Origin: Rebecca billardiae RCC1528
Taxonomy: Eukaryota; Haptophyta
Length of the DNA stretch: 64,000 bases
Assembly: GCA_965240325.2 (NCBI GenBank)
Contig: OZ251240.1
Coordinates: 1,426,001 to 1,490,000, forward strand
Reading direction: 5' to 3'
The translations under genes were made by a program, and so were the position numbers. The notes under the pieces are model-generated. The model saw only the letters and a list, made by a program, of their open reading frames with translations, searched no databases and was not told where the DNA came from. This document shows positions 1 through 12,756 of the stretch, one piece after another (the first letter of the stretch is position 1; each line of letters begins with the position of its first letter).

Positions 1-885
1 GCCAGACTTGTCGATCGCCTGCGGGGAGGGCACGCCGCGCGCGCGGAGAAGACGAGTTGCGTGAGCGCGCGGGTCGGCGCGCGTGCGCACGGCGCGCCGC
101 GCACCGCGCGCGCCCACCGTGGTGTAGCAGCGGATGGCGGCGGCGAAGCGCCCCTCCTGGAAGGCCTTGTTGCCCGCGTCCTTGTTGGCGGCCGCCGACA
201 GCTCCTGCCGAGAGGGGGGCGGGCGCTCCTGCCGGGGGCGGCCGTACCGGTTGTACCGCGAGCGCTCGCCCTCGCCGTCCTCGTCGCTGAAGTCGTCGTC
301 ATCGTCGTCGTCCTCGTCGTCGAAGCGCGAGCGCCCGCCGCCGAAGCCGCCGCCAAAGCCGCGCGGCGGCGGCGGCGGCGGCGGCGGGCCTCGGCCGCCG
401 CGCCTGCCGCCGCCGCCGCCGCCGTGCTGGCGGCGCGGGCCACCCGGCATCGGGCCAAAGTGCATGCCGCCACCACCGCCCAGGTCGCCGAAGAAGATGC
501 TCATCAGCGGATCGGCGAACGGGTCGTCGCCGCCGCGCCGTCGGCCGCCGCCGCCGCCGCCGCCGCGCCGGCCGCGCGGGCCGTGCTGGTGGTGCGCAAA
601 CATGCGCGACGCGAACGCGTTCGCGAAGAATTGCGAGAGGAAGTCGGCGATGTCCTCGTCGTCCATCGCGTCGTACTCGTCCTCGCTGTCGTCCTTGCCC
701 GACATGAGCCGCTCCATCGCCATCGTCACCTCCTGCATCTTCTCGGTCGTGTCCACGCCCGGGTTGCGGTCCGGGTGGTGGATCATCGCCTTCTGCTTGA
801 AGGCCTTGCGGATCGTCGTCTCGTCGGCGCCCTCCTCCACCTCGAGGATCTCGCGCGCTTGCGCGAGGCTGACCTTCGACGCCAT
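1..885 (-). CDS. J-domain and TPR co-chaperone (5' part; runs off left edge)
   Basis: This is a DnaJ-type co-chaperone expected to stimulate Hsp70 ATPase. It begins at the ATG on the complement of 883-885. Residues 1-70 form a J domain: helix II carries IRKAFKQKAMIHHPD, so the catalytic HPD motif is intact, followed by RNPGVDTTEKMQEV. An acidic stretch and long Gly/Arg/Pro and Asp-rich low-complexity linkers follow. The segment ANKDAGNKAFQEGRFAAAI then starts a TPR helix pair. A 99-nt GT-AG intron (19-117) interrupts this TPR; joining exon 118-885 to exon 1-18 gives RCYTTAIDKSG, a textbook TPR continuation. The intron is a multiple of three and stop-free. The C-terminal remainder lies outside the window. 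Animal DNAJC7 has TPRs before the J domain; here the order is reversed, so orthology is not claimed. J-domain identity is very secure and the intron likely. Confidence 0.88.
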   Translation of the reverse strand, partial: MASKVSLAQAREILEVEEGADETTIRKAFKQKAMIHHPDRNPGVDTTEKMQEVTMAMERLMSGKDDSEDEYDAMDDEDIADFLSQFFANAFASRMFAHHQHGPRGRRGGGGGGGRRRGGDDPFADPLMSIFFGDLGGGGGMHFGPMPGGPRRQHGGGGGGRRGGRGPPPPPPPPRGFGGGFGGGRSRFDDEDDDDDDDFSDEDGEGERSRYNRYGRPRQERPPPSRQELSAAANKDAGNKAFQEGRFAAAIRCYTTVGARGARRAVRTRADPRAHATRLLRARGVPSPQAIDKSG

Positions 886-1195
886 GCCTCCGCGCGGCGC
901 AGTCGGTCCACTCCCCCGATGCACTGTGGCGCGCGCGCGCGCCCCTCCCAGCGATCCCGCGCTGCTCCCGCAGCAGTCCTGGAAGCGTGGGGCTGCGCCG
1001 GTCCGGGCGGGCTCTTGCGGGCCGGACGGACGGGCCGGAGATCTCTCCGCTCCGGATGAAAGCGCTTGGCCAAAGGAATCAAGCTTTGGCTTGGCACTGG
1101 CGCTTCGCTTCGCTGCATCCTCAGCCGCATCGGCTCGGCCCTCGCCCCTCGCTCGCTCGCACGGCCGCCGGGCGCGGGCAACTCGGGCATCGCGA
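886..1195. promoter_or_regulatory. Divergent promoter region between J-domain and helicase-like genes
   Basis: The 310 bases lie between two start codons facing away from each other and must hold both promoters. The region is GC-rich with CG/CGCG runs near 930-945. No TATA box is evident. The placement is inferred from gene orientation only. Confidence 0.5.
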
Positions 1196-4100
1196 ATGAG
1201 CCACCCGTTCGACAACCATCTGGCCCACTGGGAGCTGGACAAGTACCTCAACCAGATAACGGCCGGAATGGTGGACGCTCTGGGGGACCAACCGCCGCCG
1301 CTCCAAGCTGATGAGGCTCCTCCTCGCGGAGGCGCGGCGCAAGCCGACGCGCCCGTGCCGCCCGTGCCGGCCCCGCCGACGTGGGGGGACACGCAGCTGC
1401 GTACGTGGTTGGTCGGTATCCTCTGGCCGGAGGTGATCGATCGGATGGTCGAGCAACGGCCAGAGGTGCTCCTCGCCGCTGAGTACGCATACCAGCGGGA
1501 GATCTGTCAGCGGCTGCAGCAGCAGCGGCAGCAGCTGGAATTGCTGCGGCAGCAGGCGCAGCAGGAGGAGCGGGTCCAGCAGCTGGCGCAGGAGGTCCGG
1601 CGGCTCCAGCAGAGTTGGCAATCCATGGTCCAGCTCGTCCGCACCGACCGGGTCGTGTACGCCTTGCAGGCGCTTGATCCCGCACAGGCGCAGCCGCCTG
1701 CGCCTGTGGAGGTGAACCCGCCCGCGGTGCATCCGCCGGCAGCTCCGGGGCCGGTCGGCGACTGCGCCGGTGTCCCGGCAGCTCTCGAGCCCGCTGTGAG
1801 CACGGGCGGCGCAGCTGGCCCCAGCAGTGCCGGTGGCGGTGCGGTGATCGCAGCGGTGCCGAGCGTCGCCGCCGCGGCGCCAAGCGGCCTCGCCGCGGCG
1901 TCGCAGGCCATCCCGCCTTCTCGGGCCGTCGATCATTCGTCCGGAGAGGGCCAATTCCGCACAAAAGTCCTCAAGGTGTTCAGGAAGGCGGCAAAGGAGT
2001 ACTGCGCGCACCTGGCGGCGCAGTCGCGCCCGGTGGTCGAGGGTCGCCAGCCGCCGCCGGACTACGAGCTGTCGGAAGAGATGCAGGGCGAGTTCGACCG
2101 CCTCATCGACTTTGGCGACGACGACGGCCTGCGCACCGAGCTGCTGTCCAAGGCGCTGGTCAAGCTCAACGAGGTCTGCTGCGTCGCTTTCGCGCGGCGG
2201 AGGGCGGCAGACGGGAGCATGGGCGAGGGCCACGTCGACGAAGACCAAGTCAGCTGCGAAGCTGCCGACAAGGCCCGCGCGGCGCTGGTGAAGGCGCTGG
2301 ATGCGGCGATGAGACACCGGTACGTGTACTTTGTGTACAAGCGCAATGGCAAGTTGGCGGAGCACCACCCGCAGCAGGAGATGGACGAGGCGCGGCGCCT
2401 TGCCGAGGCGCATCGCAGCGAGCCGTGGAGAAGCACGCGCATCACGCTTAAGTCGATCGGGAGCAGGTGGGGCTGCGTGCTCAACCTGCTGCTGCTGCGG
2501 CGCGACGCCGCGTTTGCGCTCCTCGCGGCTCTGCAGAGCGCGCACCCGCCCACGCTCGGCGGCGAGCCGGTGCTGTGGGCCGTGATGCTCAAGCTGGATT
2601 GCGAGGAGGTGGTGGAGCAGGCGCGCCTCACCGCTCCCGCCGAGTGCTCCCTGGACGAGTGCGCCTCGATCGCGCGCACGCTCGTTTGCGACGTGCTGCG
2701 CCAGCCTCTCGTCGTCTTCACGAGCGCGCCCTCGGACGCAGCCGCGCCGCCCCTTGCGGTGGCAGCCACAGCCAACAGCCTCATCGCACCCGCCCAGCCG
2801 CAGGTGCGTGTGCCGCTCGGCGCGCCGCACCGCGCCCTGTGCTGCGGCGGCTGCTCGCGCCGATCTGACCCGCGCCGCCACGCACGCCACCTGCGCCGCC
2901 CAGCCCGCGCCTCAGGCAGCAAGCGCGCAGCAGCAGGGGCCCTCGCCCGGTGCGGCCTCGGCCGAAGCGGAGGAGCGCCACTCAGGCGGGGGGGTTGTGG
3001 GGCGCCTGGTGGGCTCGCTCGCCTCCTCAGACGAAGCCGCGAGCCAGCGCGCTGCTGCGAGCTCGAGTGCGCGCACCGCTACGGCCGCGGCCGCGGCTGT
3101 GCTGCCGCCGAGGCCGAGCACGGAGCCGAGTGGGCCCGCGCTGCCGCCGCAGGGGCCGAGCACGGAGCCGAGCGAGGCGGAGGTCCTCGGGCGCTTCCGT
3201 GAGGCGAGCGGGCTTGAGCCCGCCATCATCGACATGCTCGTCGACTCGATCCGGCACGATCCGGCGCAGCACGTGGACAAACCGGACCGCCAGGGCGGCG
3301 AGCTTGCGCGGTTCCTCGTCCGCGCGGCCGCGTGCGCCGATTCCGCCGCGCACGCGTCGGACGGCGCGACGGGCGCGCCGCGTGCCAGCCCGGACCTGCT
3401 CTCGGCGCTGTGCGCTCTGCCCGAGCTGGTGCGGCTGCGCGAGGCGGCGCAAAGCCGCGTGCCGCTGAGCAAGGCCGAGCTGAAGGCACTGCTGGTCGCG
3501 GCCGCGGACGCGATCATCGCCGCCACCCCGCTTGGCAGCAGCCTGCGCACGAACCTCGTGCCGGAGCTGCGCAGGCAGGCGGAGGCGATGCGCGGCCACG
3601 GCCGGGCGGCGGTCGCAATCCTCAACACGATCGGCGCGCTGCTGAGATCGCACTTCGGTGACCGGCTTGGCGGGGCGAGCGACGGCGGGGGGCGGCCGCC
3701 GTCGGAGCCCGCCAGCGCTCCCAACGCGGGCGAAGACGAGATCGAGGACCTCGATGACGACGACGACAACGACGCGGAGGGTGGCGCCGACGCCGACGCC
3801 GACGACCGCAGCGACGACCAGCCTGCCACGGGCGCGATGCCCGTGCGCGAGCAGCGCGAGCCGTCGGACTGGCCCGACACGCCCAAAGTCGTGTGCGACG
3901 CGTTCGAGCTGATCATGGGCATCGCGCCGCTGCGCCAGTCGCTGCGCTTCGAGCTCGTGCCGTTCCTGCGACGCGTCCACGACAACATCGCCAGCGGCCT
4001 GGCCCACCTCGACAGCTCCGACGGCGAGTTCTTCACCGAGCCGTGGCGGCGCATGCTGGGCGGCGGCAAGTGCCAGTCGCGCAAGACGCCGCTCAAGGTG

Positions 4101-5967
4101 TGCACGGTCGTGCTGTGCCGGATGATGGGCGTGGCGACGGTGGTGATCACCACGGGCACGAGCGGGCGCGACGACCTCTTCTCCAAGTTCTTTGAGCTGC
4201 TCGACGGCGTCCACGTGCCCTACCCCGAGCCGGCCGTCAAGCCGGGCTCGGAGGTGGAGTTCCGGTACGAGCGTGTGCCGGGCTCGCTGCCGCAGCTGGC
4301 GGAGCACAAGGGCACGCGCAGCGCGAAGACGTTCGTGATCAAGCACCCATTCAAGCAGGGCAGGCATCGCGAGTGGGTGCTCGACACGCTGGTCAGAGGC
4401 GGCTGCCTCGTCATCAACCACTCGCCGGCGGCGATCGAGAGGGCGATCGAGCTCATCCGCTCTGCAGAGCGCCAGTCGATCGACCCGCGCCTCGCAGTGA
4501 TGCGCGGCAGCCGGCCCGCGCGCAAGCTGCAGTTCGCGCTGGTGCTCGACGAGGCAGACGACTTCTACCGCACCGCCGCAGCACACCGCGAGGGGCAGTT
4601 CAGCCAGGCCATCCAGCTCGAGCGCAAGCTCGAGGAGCTCCGCGAGCTCGGCCCGATCCTGCAGCTCGAGGTGACGGCGACGCTGCTCGCGATCTACATG
4701 ATCTACAAGGAGACGGGCGCCGCGGACGAGATCGAGGGTGCCGACATCGTGTACACCGACGCGTCGGAGGAGTACGTCGGCACCGACCGCTTCAAGCCGC
4801 CAATCGACGCGACCGGCGCGCCGTGCTTCCTCCAGCCCGGCGAGCTCAAGCCGGCCAACGACTTTATCAGCCCCACCGTGCTCGAGTTTTATCACGGCGC
4901 CGCGTCGCACGAGCGCGCGCTCGTTCTGGACGCGACGAGCTCGGCGGTGACGGCCAGGGGGAACATCTTCACCAAGTCGCAACGGCTGCTGCGCGAGGTG
5001 CCGCGCGCCATTGCCATCGTCGTCTCGGGCAGCGTGATCTGCTGGCGCACCGACGAGCCGCGCGGCGACCGCCCCTCCGACCGCAAGCTCCACGTCTTCA
5101 AAGGGCAGCAGCGCATCTTCAGCTTGATTCTCGACGAGATCGACCGGCTGTACCCGCGGCGGCCGATCTTCGTCTTCGGCTTCTCGCAGCTCGTGCGCGG
5201 GATCTCGTACCGCTCGAAGCGGCGCGTGCCATCGCACTTCGTGCTGCTGCACGGCGAGAGCATCAGCATGTGCCGCCTCGTGCAGGCCGCGGGCCGCGCG
5301 AACGGCGAGCAGCACTCGCAGCTGCGCGCAAACGGCTTTGATCACGTCGAGCTGCTCACCACCGGCCGCACCTTCGACCTGGTCAAGCAGTACCCCACGT
5401 TCCTCGAGGAGATCAAGCGGCAGATGGATCTGCACCACACCGACCTGGCCAGCGCGCTCACGCGCGGCGCGGCGAACCAGTACCTGCCCGTCGACCGCCC
5501 CATCGGGCAGAAGAAGCTCGGCCTCGACGCTCAGCAGCTCAACACGCGCCCGCCGCTGCCGGGCGAGGCGGTGGGCGCGGAGGCGGAGGATGCCAAGCTG
5601 CAGGAGGGCGGCAGGAGCGCGCTCCGCGCAGTGCTGCAGGTGCTGATCGACGGTTTGGCATTCAGCGAGGACTACGCGATGAGTGCCGCCGATGTGAGCG
5701 AGGAGATCGGCGCCAACCCGCGCCACTACGACAGCTTCTGCCACGAGGGCGAGGTGAAGGCGAGCGAGATGAACGCCGCCGACGTGCGGTCCAAGCTGGC
5801 CGCGCTCTGCGTGTCGCGCCCGCCGCGCGGCGCGCTCGTGATGAAGGAGAAGGTCGGCAGGAAGCTCGTGTACTTCGTGAACGAGTCGGTGCTTGATGCG
5901 GTGCGCGCGCCCTCGGGCGGCCAGGCAGCGCCCGGCACAGCGACGACCGGCGCGCAACCGGCCGCCA

Positions 5968-6020
<53 letters not shown>

Positions 6021-6674
6021 AGCGCGCCGGGGCCGGCTGCGGCGGCCGCCGGCGCGCCGGCCACGGCCGCGGCCGCCGCACGCTCGGCTTCACCGTCCGA
6101 CGAGCTCGACGACGACGCGGAGGATGACGCGCAGCATTTCGCGCTCTCGCAGCCGGACCCGAGCGCTCGCACCGGCCGCGCGGCCGCATTGGAGGAAGCC
6201 CGCACCGCGCAGGTCGAGGAGGACTGGATGCTCGCCCTCGCGCTCGAGGCCTCGACGCACGCCACGACGCCGGAAGCGAATGACGACGTCGAGCAGTGGG
6301 ACGAGGACCTCTCGAAGGTGCTGAAGAAGTCCCTCGAGGACCAGGCGGCGTCGCAGCGGGCGAGCGGGGCAGCGCTCGGCTCGTCAAATGCAGCAGGCCC
6401 CAGCGCTCTCAACACGTCAGCTGCTCCCGCCTCCACGTCGGCGAACCCCGCCGGCAGCGGCACGCCGCACGGCGGCAAGGCCCCTGCTCGCGACAGTACG
6501 CCGCAGCTCAAGCGCTCGAACTCGACCGCCGAGCTTGAGCAACGCCGGGAGGCGAAGCGCGCTCGCGGAAAGCGCAGGAGCCAGTCGCAGCGGAACGGCG
6601 AATCAACATGGTCCGACGCCGCGATGGAGTACCAGGCGGCGCTCATCCGCGGCGATGCCATCGATTTGACATAA
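1196..6674 (+). CDS. Large helicase-like protein with degenerate Walker A, winged-helix-like region and UIM-like motifs
   Basis: Two exons encode about 1,792 aa. Exon 1 is 1196-2803. A CAG|GTGCGT donor is followed by an acceptor at 2902-2903 (an alternative at 2914-2915 keeps frame), and exon 2 is 2904-6674. The N-terminal third is Gln/Leu-rich (coiled-coil-like QLELLRQQAQQEER) and Ala/Pro-rich. The SF2-helicase-like core lies at about 4,030-5,450. It has a Walker A equivalent GGGKCQSRKT, where relatives as I recall have QSGKT, so the usual Gly before Lys is Arg. Walker B is LVLDEADDFYR and the motif VI region reads VQAAGRANG. The segment FVFGFSQLVRGISYRS matches a conserved block of this algal/fungal helicase-like family. 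A winged-helix-like segment lies near 5,620-5,900. A (GCCGAC)n tract at about 5,970-6,020 encodes Ala-Asp repeats. Two ubiquitin-interacting-motif-like stretches sit near 6,215-6,350, and a basic RKR-like tail follows. The family's function is unknown to me. Confidence 0.8.
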
Positions 6675-6698
6675 TATGTACACGTGTATCGAGCCCGA

Positions 6699-7170
6699 GG
6701 GCCAGGTTCCCCAGCATCAAGCGCAGCATCTACAGCAGCCCGCCGGCGGGTCGGGCTGCGACGTCGACTAGAACCTCATCCGCTTCATCGCCCAGAGCCA
6801 CTAGGCGGCGTGCTCGCTCTCCAAGCCCCTCTTCAGTCTTCTGGGCTGTGGGCAGCCTTCTGCAGCTGCGTGTCGCCAGGCCGCCGGCGGCGCGCGGCGA
6901 CGCGTACGACGACCTCATCCTCATCCAGGCGCCCACGCGGGCGCCCGGGGGCGACAGCCGCGGCTGTCGCCTCCGCAGCTGCTCGCCGCTAGGTCACGGC
7001 GGGCGCCGACATCGACTACGACCTCACCCTCATCCAAGTGCTCCAGAAGGCGCTCGGCCGCGGCGGCATCTGCCGTCGCCGCCGCGTGCCCCAGGCCGAG
7101 GCGGTGCTTCCGTAACTAGGGGGGCAGGGCTGCGGGTGGCGCACTGCCTGACCTGGTCGGAACGCGCGGA
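6699..7170. repeat. Dispersed repeat, copy 1
   Basis: This block is closely similar to 8217-8669, in the same orientation. Both contain the word GGTTCCCCAGCATCAAGC at the start and a shared 3' block ending CAGGGCTGCGGGTGGCGCAC. Each copy holds internal sub-repeats built around GACRTCGACTACGACCTCA. In one minus-strand frame these read as DEVxVDVAAR-like units. Copy 1 has extra substitutions and indels. I do not recognise a family; it could be a decayed coding repeat or a transposon fragment. Confidence 0.7.
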
Positions 7171-8216
7171 CTACGCGCCATTCGTCTCATTACTACATCA
7201 TCATCTTTGTGTCTGCTGCGCACGCTCTCATCATGATCATCAGCCTATATATATATATAATATGACTACTATACGCCTGCTGCCCGTTGCATACTACGTA
7301 CGACTAGCTACGCGCCGTTATTGACGATGTGTATATATATATATAATATATTATATACATATATATAATATGACCAAGTAGGCTGCGCGCCTGCGCCATT
7401 CTGCTTTACTCACGCCTTGGCGACGTCGCGATGGTGCCCGCCGACGCGGCCCCCGCCCCGCTCGCTGGCCCCGGGTGCGAAGCACACGGGGCTGGTGGGG
7501 CGGGGGCCGCATGCCTGTGGTGCTCCCCCATGCTCATCTTCGGCAATCTCCTGCGCGCTCGTCGGCCTCGCGGCACTCCTGCTTGGCTGCGACATGACTA
7601 CGACTAGTTCTACGACCTCTACGACCACTTCTTCCTCCCTTCGTGCGCACGCGCTGGCCCTCGCAGAGCCAGTCGGACGCGGCGTGGGTGGCGGCACGAG
7701 CGCGGCCAGCGCGCTCGGCCTGCCTGCCTGCGAGCCTCCATGGATGCGTGCGCGTGGGGCCGGGTTCTGCCACCGTTCATTGCCAACAGCAACTGGGCAC
7801 GGACCTGCGACGAGGCATGCCGCCTTTCCCCACGCGCCCTTCAGGTTGTCCCGGCTCAGCCGGTCGCTTCGGCGGCCGACGGGCCCTCGGCCGGCTCCCC
7901 CTTCCCGGGGACTCGGTGGGGCACCGCCAGGAGTGTCTCGCGGCGGGCGGGCCGAGCGCGCGGGTCGCCAGCTGACCCCGCGACGTTCGATTCGACTGCT
8001 CTGCGCTGGCACGTGCACGCGGAGATCAACCACACGCAGCGGGTCCGGGATAGGCACTGGCACCCTCTTTCTCCAGCCGGCCGCCGGCTGCATCGCCTCG
8101 GGGGGCGATGCAGCAGGTGGACGCCGCTGCACCCATCTGGCCCTTGGCGCTGGCCTCCTCCGTGCCCTTCGCTCCACCCTAGGTGGAGCAGGGGGTGCGG
8201 GGTGTGACGCGCCCAG
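7171..8216. other. Unassigned accessory stretch between the two repeat copies
   Basis: The stretch holds short TA tracts (about 7,242-7,262 and 7,330-7,372). Near 7,275 it carries a diverged version of the word GCCTGCCCGTTGCATAC that recurs at 8.7, 37.3, 37.8 and 59.5 kb. A 410-aa stop-free frame on the plus strand (7,417-8,649) runs through into the next repeat copy. It has no recognisable domain and its composition follows GC content, so I do not call it a gene. Confidence 0.5.
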
Positions 8217-8669
8217 GGGCCAGGTTCCCCAGCATCAAGCACTGCATCTGCAGCAGCCCGCCGGCGGGCTGGGCTGCGACATCGACTACCACCTCATCTG
8301 CTTCATCGCCCAGAGCGCGCTAGGCGGCGCGCTCACTCTCCAAGCCCCTCTTCTGCAGCTGCGCGCCGCTTGGCCGGCGCGCGGCGACGCGTACTACGAC
8401 CTCATCCTCATCCAGGCGCCCACGCGGGCGCACGGGGGCGACAGCCGCGGCTGCCGCTTGCCGGAGCTGCTCGCCGCTAGGTCGGCGGGCGGCGACATCG
8501 ACTACGACCTCACCCTCATCCAAGTGCTCCGGAAGGCGCTCGGCCGCGGCGGCATCTGCCGTCGCCGCCGCGTGCCCCAGGCCGAGGCGGTGCTCCATCC
8601 CGGCCCCGCTCCCGTAGGGGGGCAGGGCTGCGGGTGGCGCACTGTCTGACCTGGACGGAAGGCGCGGAC
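8217..8669. repeat. Dispersed repeat, copy 2
   Basis: This is the partner of 6699-7170 in direct orientation. Three sub-units of the pattern GACATCGACTAC/GACCTCA are visible at about 8,278, 8,385 and 8,488. The copy is immediately followed by a 3'-tail-like word (GACGCTTGTCCGATGCTGCC) and a long microsatellite. Confidence 0.7.
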
Positions 8670-8733
8670 GCATTCTATGTGTCTGTTGCACTCTGAGCCT
8701 GACGCTTGTCCGATGCTGCCACGTCGTTAAATA

Positions 8734-10613
<1,880 letters not shown>

Positions 10614-10673
10614 TGAAAGAGCGCCCGGACCGCAGCGATCTCATGAGATCGCTGCGGTCCGGGCGCTCTTTCA
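10614..10673. repeat. 60-bp perfect palindrome
   Basis: Two 30-bp arms meet without a spacer at 10643/10644 (centre TCATGA; outer ends TGAAAGAGCGCC / GGCGCTCTTTCA). All 30 base pairs match. It could extrude as a cruciform in DNA or fold as a strong RNA hairpin. No TSD or adjoining coding sequence was found. Confidence 0.95.
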
Positions 10674-11032
10674 GCCGACCGCCCTCCCGTGGGTTTGTGG
10701 GATAAGCCGTACCGGTCTCTAGGCTCCGTGGAAATCGTTATTGGTCGTTTTTCGGGCGGAGGGCGGGAACGAGCATCATGGCGCACCTTGTTCGCACGTG
10801 TCGGCCAATGGCTGGGTGGCGGCGGTCACGCGGCGGCGGGTTAGCTGAGTCCGTCATCGGCTGGCGGCGGCGGGATTGACGACGACGAGTCCGACGTGCT
10901 CGATCGTTCCGGGGAGCCCGAGGCGGAGAACACGTACGTGTCCGGCTACATGGATGCGGACGAGCATCATGATGATCCCGTCGCTCCGCCTTGCGGCTCG
11001 CATGACGAACATGCGGCGTCGAGGAGGCGAAC
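10674..11032. other. Stretch upstream of the exonuclease-like pseudogene
   Basis: No intact gene is visible. From about 10,896 one plus-strand frame reads acidic protein (EPEAENTYVSGYMDADEHHD) and may be the broken 5' end of the pseudogene that follows. Confidence 0.4.
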
Positions 11033-11905
11033 ATGGCGCGCGCTCAGGGCGATGCGCCAGATAGTGGCGAGCACATGTTCGTCGACGCTGCCGAGCCTAT
11101 GGTCGTTGCCGAGGACGCAGAGGAGGACGCCGATGGTGGCCTGACTCTGCCGGCTGCAGCACTCGCGGCCGAGCAGCACTCGCGGCCGAGCCGGCGCGCG
11201 TCCCTGTGTCGCGCGAGGGCGGGACGGTGAAGCCGGACGCGAAGCAGGAGTGTGTGTACTTCTCTCTCCGCGCGATCGGCACCACGGCGCGTGCGGGAGC
11301 GCCGGTGCAGCCAGGCATCGGCTGGTCGAGCTCCATATCGTCGCCAGCATCAACACACTTCTTCCGGGGCCAGATGAAGATGCTGAGGCCGAGCTGGAGC
11401 CGATCAAGGTGGGTGCGTTGGCGGGCAAGTTCAACACGGCGGGAGTGTCCATCGCACCTGACCCGGAGTGGCATGCGCTCACGGCCGAGGCCGTGGCGAC
11501 CAAGCCGGACTTCGCATCGGAGGTGGACGGTCTGCTGGATTGGATGAAGGAGATCATCACGGACACCGGGTTTGATGGCATTCTGTGTGCGCACGGCGGC
11601 GACTCGTACGACTTCCGCCTTCTCGCGCTCGAGCTGGCCGCCGCAGAGCGGCTGCTGCCAGCGAGGGTGCAGATGTGCGCTGACCCCGCGGCGATGGCCC
11701 GTCGCTTCAAGGAGGAGGACTGGCAGGAGTGGACCAAGGGCAAGCCGGTGATGAGCCCGAGATCCATGGTCACGTTCGAGACTTGAAGCCGCTGCGAGGC
11801 AGGCGGTGATGTGTCGGATTGGGCCGACGCAACGGCGCTTGTCATGCACGGGCCCGCAGTCGCTGCTGCCCTGCACAAGGGCAAGGTCGGTGCGCGCTGG
11901 CTTGA
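11033..11905 (+). pseudogene. Broken DEDDh 3'-5' exonuclease-like gene
   Basis: Successive pieces of one exonuclease-like protein are spread over different frames. First comes an acidic piece (MVVAEDAEEDADGGL). Next is CVYFSLRAIGTTARAG, which sits where motif I should read like FDxETTG; both catalytic acids are missing. After a frame change comes LVELHIVASINTLLPGPDED, running without stops to 11,786. It includes ILCAHGGDSYDFRLLALELA (motif II-like, with Asp), and motif III-like DWADATALV follows a stop at about 11,815. At least two frame changes plus a stop, together with loss of the motif I acids, argue for a pseudogene. DEDDh exonucleases of this kind occur both as host repair nucleases and as cargo of mobile elements; which one this was cannot be told. 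Confidence 0.6.
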
Positions 11906-11965
11906 CGAGCCGAGCCGAGCGCGCAGCCGACGGCGGCGGCCGCCGCCGCTGCGGCAGGGCAGCAG

Positions 11966-12756
11966 GTGGCAGCGCAGCGAGCGCCCACCGGCGTGATGCT
12001 CTGGGCGCGGCGGAGCCTGGCAACCTCGGCGCAGCGCGGGCACGAGCCAGTGACAGGTGCCTGGGTCGAGCTCGACATGGGTGAGATGCAGGACGAGCTG
12101 CAGCGCGTCGGCGCTGCGAGTGGCGAGCCCGTGCAGCCAGCGGCTCTCCGCGCGCACGATCTGAGGCGGCAGGACAAGATTGCAGCGGTGAAGAAGGGGG
12201 CGTGACAGCGCGAGGACGGGGGCTGGCACGCGAGCGAGGCGGCCCCATGGCCGAGCCGCGAGCTGTGCGCGCACCTAGCCGGACACGGCTTCGTCACGCG
12301 CCGGGGCAAGCTCGTGGGCGTGGCGCTGGACGGAGTCGGCGCTCTCGGCGTTGCGCTGCTCCGCTTCATACTCACGTTGCCCATTCTGTCGACGGTGGTG
12401 GCGGCGACGAACTGGCGGGCGACGCAGAAGGTGGTCGAGGTGCGGCGCGCGCGCGCGCGCGGCGTGCGACCACCGGCGAGGCGAGGCGTTGTTTTGACAA
12501 CGCCACCTGTCTCCCGCGGCGCGATCGCGGCTGCGCGCGACTGCTGTCTCATCAGGAGAAGCAGGACGGCAAGACGGTCGTCCGCCCGCCGCCCGGGTGA
12601 TCGACGACCGGTCGCATCAATATCAGTGCAATGCGTGTCAGTGCGCTGCATCAGAAGTAGTCACCGGCCGCTTCGTGCGCGTGGCAGCCGCCCGTCAATG
12701 CGGCATCGTCCGCTGCTCCGCCACCGCCACTGTTACACGCTGCGGTGAGTGACGGT
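11966..12756 (+). pseudogene. Decayed coding remnant with Cys-rich 3' end
   Basis: Short frames downstream of the exonuclease-like piece look protein-like but are disconnected. One is WVELDMGEMQDELQRVGAAS, with its stop at 12,205. A later frame, 12,600-12,750, carries the spaced cysteines HQYQCNACQCAA...QCGIVRCSATATVTRCGE, reminiscent of a zinc-binding transposase tail. No family can be assigned. It may belong to the same dead gene as the exonuclease fragment. Confidence 0.3.

Noticed and set aside
3027-5957. A 976-codon minus-strand frame opposite the helicase-like gene
   Set aside because: It is a composition shadow of the plus-strand coding frame, which carries the recognisable motifs.
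7417-8649. A 410-codon plus-strand ORF as a gene
   Set aside because: It runs across a boundary between unique sequence and a repeat copy, has no domain, and overlaps equally long frames on the other strand.
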